Shown: positions 1-13,543, counted from the first letter of the stretch. The stretch: 64,000 bases of DNA from Ascidia mentula (GCA_947561715.1 OX387199.1:21271001-21335000), one strand, 5' to 3'. Numbers and translations: made by a program. The notes: generated from the letters alone by a model not told the origin.

Positions 1-3000
1 ATCGGTTTTTTGAAAACAACTCAATATACTGAATGGAAAACTACCCCTACTACGTTCAAAAAACCTAACTTTCAATTTACAAAATGCTAATATGCGCTTG
101 CCTCACATCCAAGCTGGTGCTCCGCTACACCATTGAACAATTCCACAACATTGCGACATACGTGAATATGACAAATGCCGTCGGTAAAAAGAGGAACTAA
201 TGTTGTAATGGTGTTGGTCGTGGAATGAATACAACGTTATAATGATGACGTAACGCTAATTGGTGGAGGCATTTAGTGTTAAATGGGCCGTTGGAAATGG
301 TTGAAGCAAAATCTAATTTGCTTCCGGCTCTGAAAACCCTGCTTGAGCTTCAAAGCACACAAGGTAACTTGCGATATAATTATTTTTGCACGGCTTACGT
401 TTTCACATTACATGATCCAAAAATAGTTAGTAATTTTTTAATTTAGGTAATGTGTCGATGAAATATGACTTTGCGTTACACGACATAAACAACCCAATAA
501 AAGTAAGTCTGCAGCAAACCTCGATTAGTGGCCCGATACAGTACATCTTTAATACATTTGTCAACGTAGGAATAGTCGCTGACTAGAACGACATACGCGA
601 CACAGACACACTAATCTGTTAAACCTAACAGTATTCGTTTTAGAAACTTGCCATTTTACCAAGTTGAAAGACGCGTAATCGCGAAAAATCATAATTGATC
701 GCATTAGTTATGTTTGTCGGTGCTTCGAAAAGTTGCGGAATGATAAAGAAATACACATAAAATAATCGTGACCTTCTCGGTGCCAAATGAACTACTAAAG
801 CACACTTATCGTAGAGGGATTGATAGACTGTCGTGCCTCACCACCAAACCTTACAAGTAATCTCTGCGCTATCGTCATCGACGCTCCATAACGAAGCAAC
901 AAAGTCGGCAATATTGTATATTTAAAAACCCTTAATTCGTATTTCGAGGCGCTGTTTACAATGCGTTAATATATGGTTAGATGTTGCATTTCAATGCTGG
1001 TTCGCTACTTTGGAAAGCTAACGAAAACGAAAAGACCAAAATCACGTGGTTGCTCTCAAGTTATTTGTGCAATTTATACACAAAGTTACGCATTTTTCAA
1101 ACCTTCTCCAAACCACACACAAACGAGAGAGCGTCAATTAAACCTAACCTTAAATAACTAGGCAGTGAGTTCTTTCATAATTGCACAACGTTATTCAGAC
1201 CCTTATTTGTTCTGATTTGTTTGGGAATTTCTACAAAACACTTTGAAAATTCTGAGAATACAGAGGCTGGCCAAAACTGTTGTTAACATTGTCATGTTTC
1301 ATGTACGAAAATCATTTCGGCAAGAACTTATCTCATTATCAGTTTGAATGACGCGGTTGGTGCAGCTCCATCATTGTATGGATCCAACCTGACTGACGTC
1401 AAAGACTTTAAAAATATTCTAGAATCATTTTGCAGTTTGGTTATCGTTTTTTTAAAAACAACTCAAGATGCTGAAAGGAAAACTACACTAACTATATTTG
1501 GAAAACCAAATTTTTAATTTACAAAATTCTAATATACGTTTGCCTCACATCCAAGCTTGTACACTTGTACACCATTGAACAATTCCACAACATTGCGACA
1601 TAAGAAAATATGACAACTGCCGTCGGTAAAAACGGGAACTAATGTTGTGATGGTGTTGGTCGTGGAATGAATACAACGTTGTAATTATGACGTAACGGTA
1701 ATTGGTGGAGGCATTAAGTGTTATATGGGCCGTTGGAAATAGTTGAAGCAAAATCTAATTTGCTTCCGGATCTAAAAACCCTGCTTGAACTTCAAAGCAC
1801 ACAAGGTAACTTGCGATATAATTATTTTTGCACGGCTTACGTTTTCACATTGCATGATCTAAAAATAGTCAGTAATTATTGTAATCTAGGTGAAGTGTCG
1901 ATAAAATATGACCTAGTGTTACACGACATATAAACAACCCAATAAAAGTAAGTCTGCAGCAAACCTCGATTAGTGGCCCGATACAGTACATCTTTAATAC
2001 ATTTGTCAACGTAGGAATAGTCGCTGACTAGAACGACATACGCGACACAGACACACTAATCTGTTAAACCTAACAGTATTCGTTTCAGAAACTTGCCATT
2101 TTACCAAGTTGAAGGACGCGTAATCGCGAAAAATCATAATTGATCGCATTAGTTATGTTTGTCGGTGCTTCGAAAAGTTGCGGAATGATAAAGAAATACA
2201 CATAAAATAATCGTGACCTTCTTGGTGCCAAATGAACTACAAAAGCACACTTATCGTAGAGGGATTGATAGACTAACGTACTTCACCAAACCTTACAAGT
2301 AATCTCTGTGCTATCGTCATCGACGCTCCATAACGAAGCAACAAAGTGGGCAATATTGTATATTTAAAAACCCTTAATTCGTATTTCGAGGCGCTGTTTA
2401 CAATGCGTTAATATATGGTTAGATGTTGCATTTCAATGCTGGTTGGCTACTTTGGAAAGCTAACCAAAACGAAAAGACCAAAATCACGTGGTTGCTCTCA
2501 AGTTATTTGTGCAATTTATACACAAAGTTACGCATTTTTCAAACCTTTTCCAAACCACAACAAACGAGAGAGCGTCAATTAAACCTAACCTTAAATAACT
2601 AGGCAGTGAGTTCTTTCATAATTGCACAACGTTATTCAGACCCTTATTTGATCTGATTTGTTTTGGATTTTTTGCAAAACATTTCAAAAATTCTGAGAAT
2701 ACTGAGGCTGGCCAAAACTGTTAACATTGTCGTGTTTCATGTACGAAAAACATTTCGGCAAGAACTTATCCCATCATCAGTTTGAATGACGCGGTTGGTG
2801 CAGCTCCATCATTGTATGGATCTAACCTGACTGACGTCAAAGACTTCAAAATATTCTTGGAACATTTTGCAGTTTTGTCATCGGTTTTTTAAAAACAACT
2901 CAATATACTGAATGGAAAACTACCCCTACTACGTTCAAAAAACCTAACTTTCAATTTACAAAATTCTAATATGCGCTTGCCTCACATCCAAGCTGGTGCT

Positions 3001-3089
3001 CCGCTACACCATTGAACAATTCCACAACATTGCGACATACGTGAATATGACAAATGCCGTCGGTAAAAAGAGGAACTAATGTTGTAATG

Positions 3090-3160
3090 TGTATAAGCTG
3101 CAGACAGATGGCCACTGTTTCGACCTAAAAGGTCTCATCAGTGCAGCTAATGTTGTAATG
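3090..3160 (-). mobile_element. 57-bp ribozyme-only insertion with 14-bp target duplication
   Basis: Only this monomer of the array carries these extra 71 bp. The sequence CTAATGTTGTAATG occurs at 3,076-3,089 and again at 3,147-3,160, while every other monomer has it once. The 57 bp between the copies (3,090-3,146) are foreign and consist almost entirely of a hammerhead ribozyme on the minus strand. This is the signature of insertion by a staggered cut. The edges are ambiguous by a base or two because the ribozyme stem I ends in the same AG/CT as the target. No poly(A) tail is seen. Confidence 0.88.
3096..3148 (-). ncRNA. Hammerhead ribozyme, complete type I fold
   Basis: Read on the minus strand. 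Stem I is AGCUGCA paired with UGCAGCU (7 bp, perfect). Next come core CUGAUGA, stem II GACCU/AGGUC closed by UUU, core GAA, stem III ACAG/CUGU with a 7-nt loop, then C17 at the cleavage site. All invariant nucleotides (C3 U4 G5 A6, G8 A9, G12 A13 A14, the A15.1-U16.1 pair, H17) are present. Self-cleavage is predicted between the bases complementary to 3,103 and 3,102. Stem I is open to the flanks, which defines type I. In animals such ribozymes are known from Penelope-like elements, satellites and retrozymes. Activity here is inferred, not shown. Confidence 0.9.
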
Positions 3161-6100
3161 GTGTTGGTCGTGGAATGAATACAACGTTATAATGATGACG
3201 TAACGTTAATTGGTGGAGGCATTAAGTGTTAAATGGGCCGTTGGAAATGGTTGAAGCAAAATCTAATTTGCTTCCGGCTCTGAAAACCCTGCTTGAACTT
3301 CAAAGCACACAAGGTAACATGCGATATAATTATTTTTGCACGGCTTACGTTTTCACATTACATGATCCAAAAATAGTTAGTAATTTTTTAATTTAGGTAA
3401 TGTGTCGATGAAATATGACTTTGCGTTACACGACATAAACAACCCAATAAAAGTAAGTCTGCAGCAAACCTCGATTAGTGGCCCGATACAGTACATCTTT
3501 AACACATCTGTCAACGTAGGAATAGTCGCTGACTAGAACGACATACGCGACACAGACATCCTGATCTGTTAAACCTAACAGTATTCGTTTCAGAAACTCG
3601 CCATTTTACCAAGTTGAAGGGCGCGTAATCGCGAAAAATCATAATTGATCGCATTAGTTATGTTTGTCGGTGCTTCGAAAAGTTGCGGAATGATAAAGAA
3701 ATACACATAAAATAATCGTGACTTTCTCGGTACCAAATGAACTACTAAAGCACACTTATTGTAGAGGGATTGATAGACTGTCGTGCCTCACCACCAAACC
3801 TTACAAGTAATCTCTGCGCTATCGTCATCGACGCTCCATAACGAAGCAACAAAGTGGGCAATATTGTATATTTAAAAACCCTTAATTCGTATTTCGAGAC
3901 GCTGTTTACAATGCGTTAATATATGGTTAGATGTTGCATTTCAATGCTGGTTGGCTACTTTGGAAAGCTAACGAAAACGAAAAGACCAAAATCACGTGGT
4001 TGCTCTCAAGTTATTTGTGCAATTTATACACAAAGTTACGCATTTTTCAAACCTTCTCCAAACCACACACAAACGAGAGAGCGTCAATTAAACCTAACCT
4101 TAAATAATTAGGCAGTGAGTTCTTTCATAATTGCACAACGTTATTCAGACCCTTATTTGTTCTGATTTGTTTGGGAATTTCTACAAAACACTTTGAAAAT
4201 TCTGAGAATACAGAGGCTGGCCAAAACTGTTGTTAACATTGTCATGTTTCATGTACGAAAATCATTTCGGCAAGAACTTATCTTATTATCAGTTTGAATG
4301 ACGCGGTTGGTGCAGCTCCATCATTGTATGGATCCAACCTGACTGACGTCAAAGACTTTAAAAATATTCTAGAATCATTTTGCAGTTTGGTTATCGTTTT
4401 TTTAAAAACAACTCAAGATGCTGAAAGGAAAACTACACTAACTACATTTGGAAAACCAAATTTTTAATTTACAAAATTCTAATATACGCTTGCCTCACAT
4501 CCAAGCTTGTACACTTGTACACCATTGAACAATTCCACAACATTTCGACATAAGAAAATATGACAACTGCCGTCGGTAAAAAGAGGAACTAATGTAGTGA
4601 TGGTGTTGGTCGTGGAATGAATACAACGTTGTAATTATGACGTAACGGTAATTGGTGGAGGCATTGCGTGTTAAATGGGCCGTTGGAAATGGTTGAAGCA
4701 AAATCTAATTTGCTTCCGGCTCTGAAAACCCTGCTTGAACTTCAAAGCACACAAGGTAACTTGCGATATAATTATTTTTGCACGGCTTACGTTTTCACAT
4801 TGCATGATCTAAAAATAGTTAGTAATTTTTGTAATCTAGGTGAAGTGTCGATAAAATATGACCTAGTGTTACACGACATAAACAACCCAATAAAAGTAAG
4901 TCTGCAGCAAACCTCGATTAGTGGCCCGATACAGTACATCTTTAATACATCTGTCAACGTAGGAATAGTCGCTGACTAGAACGACATACGCGACACAGAC
5001 ATCCTGATCTGTTAAACCTAACAGTATTCGTTTCAGAAACTCGCCATTTTACCAAGTTGAAGGACGCATAATCGCGAAAAATCATAATTGATCGCATTAG
5101 TTATGTTTGTCGGTGCTTCGAAAAGTTGCGGAATGATAAAGAAATACACATAAAATAATCGTGACTTTCTCGGTACCAAATGAACTACTAAAGCACACTT
5201 ATCGTAGAGGGATTGATAGACTGTCGTGCCTCACCACCAAACCTTACAAGTAATCTCTGCGCTATCGTCATCGACGCTCCATAACGAAGCAACAAAGTCT
5301 GCAATATTGTATATTAAAAAAACCCTTAATTCGTATTTCGAGGCGCTGTTTACAATGCGTTAATATATGGTTAGATGTTGCATTTCAATGCTGGTTGGCT
5401 ACTTTGGAAAGCTAACGAAAACGAAAAGACCAAAATCACGTGGTTGCTCTCAAGTTATTTGTGCAATTTATACACAAAGTTATGCATTTTTCAAACCTTC
5501 TCCAAACCACACACAAACGAGAGAGTGTTAATTAAACCTAACCTTAAAAACTAGGAGGCAGTGAGTTCTTTCATAATTGCACAACGTTATTCAGACCCTT
5601 ATTTGTTCTGATTTGTTTTGGATTTTTTGCAAAACACTTTGAAAATTCTGAGAATACTGAGGCTGGCCAAAACTGTTGTTAACATTGTCATGTTTTATGT
5701 ACGAAAAACATTTCGGCAAGAACATATCCCATTATCAGTTTGAATGACGCGGTTGGTGCAGCTCCATCATTGTATGGATCTAACCTGACTGACGTCAAAG
5801 ACTTCAAAATATTCTTGGAACATTTTGCAGTTTTGTCATCGGTTTTTTGAAAACAACTCAATAAACTGAATGGAAAACTACCCCTACTACGTTCAAAAAA
5901 CCTAACTTTCAATTTACAAAATGCTAATATGCGCTTGCCTCACATCCAAGCTGGTGCTCCGCTACACCATTGAACAATTCCACAACATTGCGACATACGT
6001 GAATATGACAAATGCCGTCGGTAAAAAGAGGAACTAATGTTGTAATGGTGTTGGTCGTGGAATGAATACAACGTTATAATGATGACGTAACGCTAATTGG

Positions 6101-9100
6101 TGGAGGCATTAAGTGTTAAATGGGCCGTTGGAAATGGTTGAAGCAAAATCTAATTTGCTTCCGGCTCTGAAAACCCTGCTTGAATTTCAAAGCACACAAG
6201 GTAACTTGCGATATAATTATTTTTGCACGGCTTACGTTTTCACATTACATGATCTAAAAATAGTTAGTAATTTTTTAATTTAGGTAATGTGTCGATGAAA
6301 TATGACTTTGCGTTACACGACATAAACAACCCAATAAAAGTAAGTCTGCAGCAAACCTCGATTAGTGGCCCGATACAGTACATCTTTAATACATTTGTCA
6401 ACGTAGGAATAGTCGCTGACTAGAACGACATACGCGACACAGACATCCTGATCTGTTAAACCTAACAGTATTCGTTTTAGAAACTCGCCATTTTACCAAG
6501 TTGAAGGACGCGTAATCGCGAAAAATCATAATTGATCGCATTAGTTATGTTTGTCGGTGCTTCGAAAAGTTGCGGAATGATAAAGAAATACACATTATAT
6601 AATCGTGACCTTCTCGGTGCCAAATGAACTACTAAAGCACACTTATTGTAGAGGGATTGATAGACTGTCGTGCCTCACCACCAAACCTTACAAGTAATCT
6701 CTGTGCTATCGTCATCGACGCTCCATAACGAAGCAACAAAGTGGGCAATATTGTATATTTAAAAACCCTTAATTCGTATTTCGAGACGCTGTTTACAATG
6801 CGTTAATATATGGTTAGATGTTGCATTTCAATGCTGGTTCGCTACTTTGGAAAGCTAACGAAAACGAAAAGACCAAAATCACGTGGTTGCTCTCAAGTTA
6901 TTTGTGCAATTTATACACAAAGTTACGCATTTTTCAAACCTTCTCCAAACCACACACAAACGAGAGAGCGTCAATTAAACCTAACCTTAAATAATTAGGC
7001 AGTGAGTTCTTTCATAATTGCACAACGTTATTCTGACCCTTATTTGTTCTGATTTGTTTGGGAATTTCTACAAAACACTTTGAAAATTCTGAGAATACTG
7101 AGGCTGGCCAAAACTGTTGTTAACATTGTCATGTTTCATGTACGAAAAACATTTCGGCAAGAACTTATCTCATCATCAGTTTGAATGACGCGGTTGGTGT
7201 AGCTCCATCATTGTTTGGATCTAACCTGACTGACGTCAAAGACTTTAAAAATATTCTAGAATCATTTTGCAGTTTGGTCATCGGTTTTTTAAAAACAACT
7301 CAAGATGCTGAAAGGAAAACTACACTAACTACATTTGGAAAACCAAATTTTTAATTTACAAAATTCTAATATACGCTTGCCTCACATCCAAACTTGTACA
7401 CTTGTACACCATTGAACAATTCCACAACATTGCGACATAAGACAATATGACAACTGCCGTCGGTAAAAAGAGGAACTAATGTAGTGATGGTGTTGGTCGT
7501 GGAATGAATACAACGTTGTAATTATGACGTAACGGTAATTGGTGGAGGCATTGCGTGTTAAATGCGCCGTTGGAAATGGTTGAAGCAAAATCTAATTTGC
7601 TTCCGTCTCTGAAAACCCTGCTTGAACTTCAAAGCACACAAGGTAACTTGCGATATAATTATTTTTGCACGGCTTACGTTTTCACATTGCATGATCTAAA
7701 AATAGTTAGTAATTTTTGTAATCTAGGTGAAGTGTCGATAAAATATGACCTAGTGTTACACGACATAAACAACCCAATAAAAGTAAGTCTGCAGCAAACC
7801 TCGATTAGTGGCCCGATACAGTACATCTTTAATACATTTGTCAATGTAGGAATAGTCGCTGACTAGAACGACATACGCGACACAGACACACTAATCTGTT
7901 AAACCTAACAGTATTCGTTTTAGAAACTCGCCATTTTACCAAGTTGAAGGACGCGTAATCGCGAAAAATCATAATTGATCGCATTAGTTATGTTTGTCGG
8001 TGCTTCGAAAAGTTGCGGAATGATAAAGAAATACACATAAAATAATCGTGACCTTCTCGGTGCCAAATGAACTACAAAAGCACACTTATCGTAGAGGGAT
8101 TGATAGACTGTCGTGCCTCACCAAACCTTACAAGTAATCTCTGCGCTATCGTCATCGACGCTCCATAACGAAGCAACAAAGTCGGCAATATTGTATATTT
8201 AAAAACCCTTAATTCGTATTTCGAGGCGCTGTTTACAATGCGTTAATATATGGTTAGATGTTGCATTTCAATGCTGGTTGGCTACTTTGGAAAGCTAACG
8301 AAAACGAAAAGACCAAAATCACGTGGTTGCTCTCAAGTTATTTGTGCAATTTATACACAAAGTTACGCATTTTTCAAACCTTCTCCAAACCACACACAAA
8401 CGAGAGAGCGTCAATTAAACCTAACCTTAAATAACTAGGCAGTGAGTTCTTTCATAATTGCACAACGTTATTCAGACCCTTATTTGTTCTGATTTGTTTG
8501 GGAATTTCTACAAAACACTTTGAAAATTCTGAGAATACAGAGGCTGGCCAAAACTGTTGTTAACATTGTCATGTTTCATGTACGAAAATCATTTCGGCAA
8601 GAACTTATCTCATTATCAGTTTGAATGACGCGGTTGGTGCAGCTCCATCATTGTATGGATCCAACCTGACTGACGTCAAAGACTTTAAAAATATTCTAGA
8701 ATCATTTTGCAGTTTGGTTATCGTTTTTTTAAAAACAACTCAAGATGCTGAAAGGAAAACTACACTAACTACATTTGGAAAACCAAATTTTTAATTTACA
8801 AAATTCTAATATACGCTTGCCTCACATCCAAGCTTGTACACTTGTACAACATTGAACAATTCCACAACATTGCGACATAAGAAAATATGACAACTGCCGT
8901 CGGTAAAAAGAGGAACTAATGTAGTGATGGTGTTGGTCGTGGAATGAATACAACGTTGTAATTATGACGTAACGGTAATTGGTGGAGACATTGCGTGTTA
9001 AATGGGCCGTTGGTAAATGGTTGAAACAAAATCTAATTTGCTTCCGGCTCTGAAACCCCTGCTTGGCGTTCAAAGCACACAAAGTAACTTGCGAAACACT

Positions 9101-9608
9101 GTTTTTGCACGGCTTACCTTTTCGCATTACATGATCCAAAAATAGTTATGAAGTTATTAATCCGGGTGATGTGTCGATAAAATATGACCTTGTGTTACAC
9201 GACATAAACAACCCAATTAAAGGAGGTCTACAGCAAACCTCGATTAGTGGCAAGATACAATACATCTTTAATACATTTGTCAACGTAGGAATAGTCGCTG
9301 GCAAGAACGGAGTACGCGACACAGACATCCTGATCTATTAAACCTAACAGTATTCGTTTTAGAAACTCGCCATTTTAGCAAGGTGACGGACGCGTAATCG
9401 CGAAGGATCATAATTGATCGCATTAGTTATGTTTGTCGGTGCTTCGAAAAGCTGCGGAATAATAAAATACACATTATACTACTGTGAACCTCTCGGTACC
9501 AAATGAACTACTGAAGCTCACTTATCGTAGAGGGGTGGATAGACTACCGTGCTTCAACAAACCTTACTTGTGATCTCTGCACTATCGTCATCGACGCTCC
9601 ATAACGAA

Positions 9609-10139
9609 TGCCACAGTTAGTGCAGATCCATCATTGTATATTTCATTGTATGGAGCTGAGCTGACTGACTAAAGCTGAAACTTATTACATTTGAGAAACG
9701 TTTCTGTTTACAAATTCAGTAACGCTTGTCCCTCGTGCAAGATTGTGCACCTCTACACCATCGCAAACCCATATTTTAATAGTTCTATTCGAAGGAACTA
9801 AGGCATATGGGACGCTAAACCTTAGACAACATTGCAACACAAGACAAACGCCGTCGGTGAAAAAGGGAACTAATGTTGTGGTGACGTAGGTCGTGAACGT
9901 TGTAACTGAGACGTGAAGGTATTTAGGAGAAGCGTTGTGGGTTACATAGGCCGTTGGAAATTGCTGAAACTAAATCTAATTTGCTTTCGGCTCTAAAACC
10001 CCCTGCTTGGCGTTCAAAGCACACAAAGTAACATTAGATATAATGATTTTTGCACACCTGACGTTTTGACATTTCTTGATCTGAATAAAGTTGATAAGTA
10101 TCAATACCTGATGAAGGCAGACGAAACGTCGTAAAATAC
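9609..10139 (+). repeat. Divergent A-type sequence left of B segment 1
   Basis: Recognisably homologous to the family A unit (for example the run of GGGAACTAATGTTGT, a GGCCGTTGGAAAT block, then GCACACAAAGTAAC) but with many substitutions and indels. It leads without a break into the 42-nt hammerhead-like motif and then B segment 1. The same divergent form precedes the other three B segments. Confidence 0.8.
10098..10139 (+). ncRNA. Hammerhead-like motif at left edge of B segment 1
   Basis: Stem I in two parts, GUAU/AUAC outer and UAC/GUA inner, with a CAA/AA internal loop. Then CUGAUGA, eight nucleotides with poor stem II pairing (GGC against GAC), GAAAC, GUC as minimal stem III plus C17. 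The position is conserved in all four B units. The weak stem II and the extra A after the core argue for a degenerate or non-canonical ribozyme. Confidence 0.4.
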
Positions 10140-12412
10140 AGAACGTATATTTAATGCCAGAAGAGAAGTACATTATAAATTGCAATATGCCTGGCAGCAA
10201 CAATAACAAATACAACAATAATCTTCTTCGTCATCTTCCAATGATTTACTTCACTATAATCTATATTAAAGCTATAAAGGAAAAACATAACTAAATAAAT
10301 CGACGTAGGTGTACTTATTTGTTTAGTGTTCACCTCATACCCTATGAATATCACATCGCTTTGACATTACCAAGTGTTGGTGCCCATACTTTGCAGGACG
10401 AAGAAATTGACGTTGTGTCACAGGATTGGGCTCTTGCTACGTTCTCAATTCTCTTTCGAAAGTTGTCGTTTAAACAGTGTATGTAAGCCAAATAATTGGC
10501 ACCGAAAAAAACGCAGCTTAAAACAGGAACAATACGTATAAATAATTCACAGAATATTGGCATCATTTTGATATGTTTTGGAGAAAAGACAGTCACTTAC
10601 ATCAGTGATGGGCTGGACGGTTGATTACGAAACTACAACTTGAAACTTTTCAGAAAACAACACGTACACCAAGGTAAAACCTTTTCTTGGCGTAGAACGC
10701 GTCCTTAACACCCTTTCTAAACTTGGTTATAAAACAATCGATCTCATTAAAATTTCCATGTTAAATCGCTGTTTTCTAGACGCGTATTTCCATCACCCAG
10801 CAACGGTTTTCAAAAAGTATTTTGCACGGGGACGCAAACAGACATTGAATGTGATTCAGACTTCTATTGTATAGTGTAGGGAAGCTTAACGTCAAAGTCA
10901 TTGCGATTACGGTTTCGCAAGAAGCGACTTGATCAACGTTTAGTCCTCGCATAATGCGCAATCCACACAAGCGTAGGGCGACGAGTTTCGTGAGCGCAAC
11001 AAAACTAACAGAATAATAGAAAACCCTGAATCCGCACACCGTGGGACTGCATAATCGTCCACCCACTCTTGCGCGCTAACTCACAAGGCACGGTGTGGAA
11101 GAAAAATTCCAACTTATTCACGTGCTCTTTACAGAAACTATATAAGAAACAACAAATCCATGGTCATACCAACATGTCATTCGTTTTGTATTCTTTCTAT
11201 GACTTGACGTTTACTTCACGGATCTTACTTCACAATTCCCGGTTCAGACGTTTAAAATCATAAATTAACGAATCATTGGTGTAAACCCGAGGCGAAATTA
11301 GAATCCAATTCTAAGGAAAAACTTTATCCAATCGTTGGATTTACAAGAAGTGGCAGAAAATTCCAGGTTAAGACGTTTCTTACCCAGTGGGAAATTACAC
11401 CTGTCGAAGGTTTGTCCTGCGGTAAGCTCCTACGCTAAAATGCGACCAAAACCCACCTTTTACCCGTGAGTCTAAAAATGGCAACGCGTATTGTACGTTT
11501 TCACTAATTAGATCTCTACCAACTTTAAGCAACATAACATTGTTAAAATATACTTATTCTCTGTTTACTGTATTAACCACTAGAGCATGTGACACCGTGA
11601 TTTCATATCTCAGTCGTTTAGCGTGCAGTGACAGAATAGCTGGTTAATCGTTCATGCGCAACGTAGGCAAATCACTTGTTCAATGTAAAGTTTTAATAAA
11701 AAAATTAGGACCTTTACTTTGATAAGGACGGTGCAAAATCATTTTGTTTGAATGGGTTTGTATCTGATGATTCTTTTCGCGCCGTTTGGAAGGGTTAAGC
11801 GCGTAGAATGCTCTGCTTTAAATTGTTTGCCAGCGAATCTTGTTTTCGCAACTTCTGTCATAATACGCATATCATATTCATAACCGGGTGTGTTGTTTTT
11901 TAAAAATAATTTTGGTATCTTTAGAAAGGTCAGTATATGGACTTTTACGTGCAAAAAAATCATGCTGCTGCCTCGTAGGGTGGACTGAATCCGTAAAATC
12001 ATACATAAGAAAGGATAACTTCGCGTAGTTGCCATTTTCCGCAAATAAACATGATTTGACATTTGACATTAACAATTGTTGAGGGAATTAGGATTTGTCG
12101 CACAATTTGATGAAGGAAAGCATTTGTTGACCATTGTTACCGAATATGCTGTAAAGTACATGCAACAAACAATATACAGGCGCTTATGGAGGGAAGGACT
12201 TATTTGTCGCGGAATTTAACGGAGGGAAAGATAGGTCGCTCAATTCGATGGAGGAAGGGATTTGTTAACCATCAAATGTCAAACGTCATGAACGAACAAA
12301 AGGTATATGCAACAAAAAAAATGTGGTGGCGTTGATGTAAGAAAGGATTTTTTCGGAATAAACTGGAATTACAGGAACATTTACATCCCGATCCTGAGTT
12401 GCAGAGACATCC
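10140..12412 (+). repeat. Family B segment 1
   Basis: A ~2.27-kb segment replacing the middle of an A-like unit: A-type sequence stops just after the hammerhead-like motif and resumes at ATCTCTGCACTATCG. Copies lie at 18,646-20,085, 24,782-26,890 and 30,892-33,155. Open frames of 60-107 codons on the minus strand, some hydrophobic, recur in the copies, but none resembles a known protein and their ends shift between copies. Inverted, more diverged pieces occur in the right half of the window (46,995-47,640 and others). Confidence 0.9.
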
Positions 12413-13543
12413 ATCTCTGCACTATCGTCGTCGACGCTCGATAACGAAGCAAAAAGTTGGCAATATTGTATATTTAAAAACCCTTAATTCGTATTTCGAG
12501 ACGCTGTTTATACTGCGGTTACACGTGGGTAGATGTTGCATTCCAACGCTGGTTGTCTACTTTGAAAAGCTAACGAAAAGATTAAGAAAAAAATTAGTCT
12601 CCGGAGTTTGAGACGACAAACCTAAGAATTCCACAACATTGCGACACAAGTCTGTATAACCAATGTCGTCGGTGAAAAAGGGAACTAATGTTGTTACAGG
12701 CGTTGATCGTGGAGTGCATACAACGCTGTAGTTGGGGCGTGAAGGTATTTGGTGGAGGCATTGTGGGTTACATGCGCCGTTGCAAAACTGTAAAACAGCC
12801 TGATTGGCTTTGAAGGCGCATGAAGTTCGTTCTCACACAGTTTATCACCGTGATTACCACAATATGTCACTCATGGAGCGACAAAGAAAACAAATCGTAG
12901 CTAACCCTGCGAACACGACAGAACAGAAGAATTACGGAATAGTGAAATACACATTATATGAACGTGACCTTCTTGGTGCAAAATGAACTACTGAAGCTCA
13001 CTTATCGTAGAGGGGTGGATAGACTACCGTGCTTCACCAAACCTTACATGTGATCTCTGCACTATTGTCATCGACGCTTTAAAAGCGAAGCAACAAGTAG
13101 GCAGTATTGTATATTTAAAAACCCTGGATTCGTATTTCGGTGCGCTGTTTACACTGCATTTACATGTGGGAAGATGTTACATTCCAATTCAAGTTGACTA
13201 GACCGGAAAGCTTACGAAAACATTAAGACCAAAATCACTTACCAAAACCACACACAAACGAGAGAGAGCCAATTAAACCTAAACTTAAATAAGTAGACAG
13301 TGCGCTCTTTTATAATTCGTACAACGTTACTCTGGCCATTTTTTGTTCTGATGGCTTTGGGAATATTTGCAGAACATTTTGTAAATATTCTTGAATCAAT
13401 TTGCAGTTTTGGAATCAATAAACTAACCCAAGATACTGGACGGAAAACTACACTTACTACATTTGAGAAACTTAGTTTACAAAATTTTAATAAACGCATG
13501 TCTCTCACGCAAGTTTGTACACCCCTACACCATCGCAAACAAT
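12413..13543 (+). repeat. A-type unit between B segment 1 and the gypsy element
   Basis: A-like sequence resumes with GTCGTCGACGCT and ATATTTAAAAACCCTTAATTCG. It includes a segment (about 12,780-12,990) also found at 27,250-27,450. It ends at ACCATCGCAAAC, where the LTR element begins. The paralogue at 26,891-28,007 has the same order. Confidence 0.8.

Larger units (their letters stand above)
1..9608 (+). repeat. Family A long-period satellite array (about 6.7 monomers)
   Basis: Tandem head-to-tail copies of a ~1.44-kb unit. Taking the motif ATCGTTTTTT as the edge, monomers run 1-1442, 1443-2879, 2880-4392, 4393-5837, 5838-7279, 7280-8719, and a last one from 8720 that becomes divergent after about 9,020. 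Monomer 3 is longer only because of a 71-bp insertion. Two subtypes can be told apart just after the edge: one reads CAATATACTGAATGG or CAATAAACTGAATGG, the other CAAGATGCTGAAAGG. They alternate for six monomers, giving a ~2.9-kb higher-order period. Short open frames of 62, 68 and 103 codons recur only because the DNA recurs. No protein family is recognised. A hammerhead-like motif lies on the minus strand of each monomer. Confidence 0.95.

Noticed and set aside
1138-1160. CCTAACC strings that resemble an arthropod-type telomere repeat
   Set aside because: Only two units at a time, once or twice per monomer; no tandem telomeric run.
973-8438. 62-codon frames MVRCCISMLV... repeated at constant spacing
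   Set aside because: They recur because the satellite recurs. One monomer has lost the frame with no sign of selection, and the sequence matches no protein family.
10151-12062. Hydrophobic minus-strand frames in the B segments (for example MLYLLLLLPGILQFIMYF)
   Set aside because: Lengths and starts vary between the four copies, no common intact frame and no recognisable domain.
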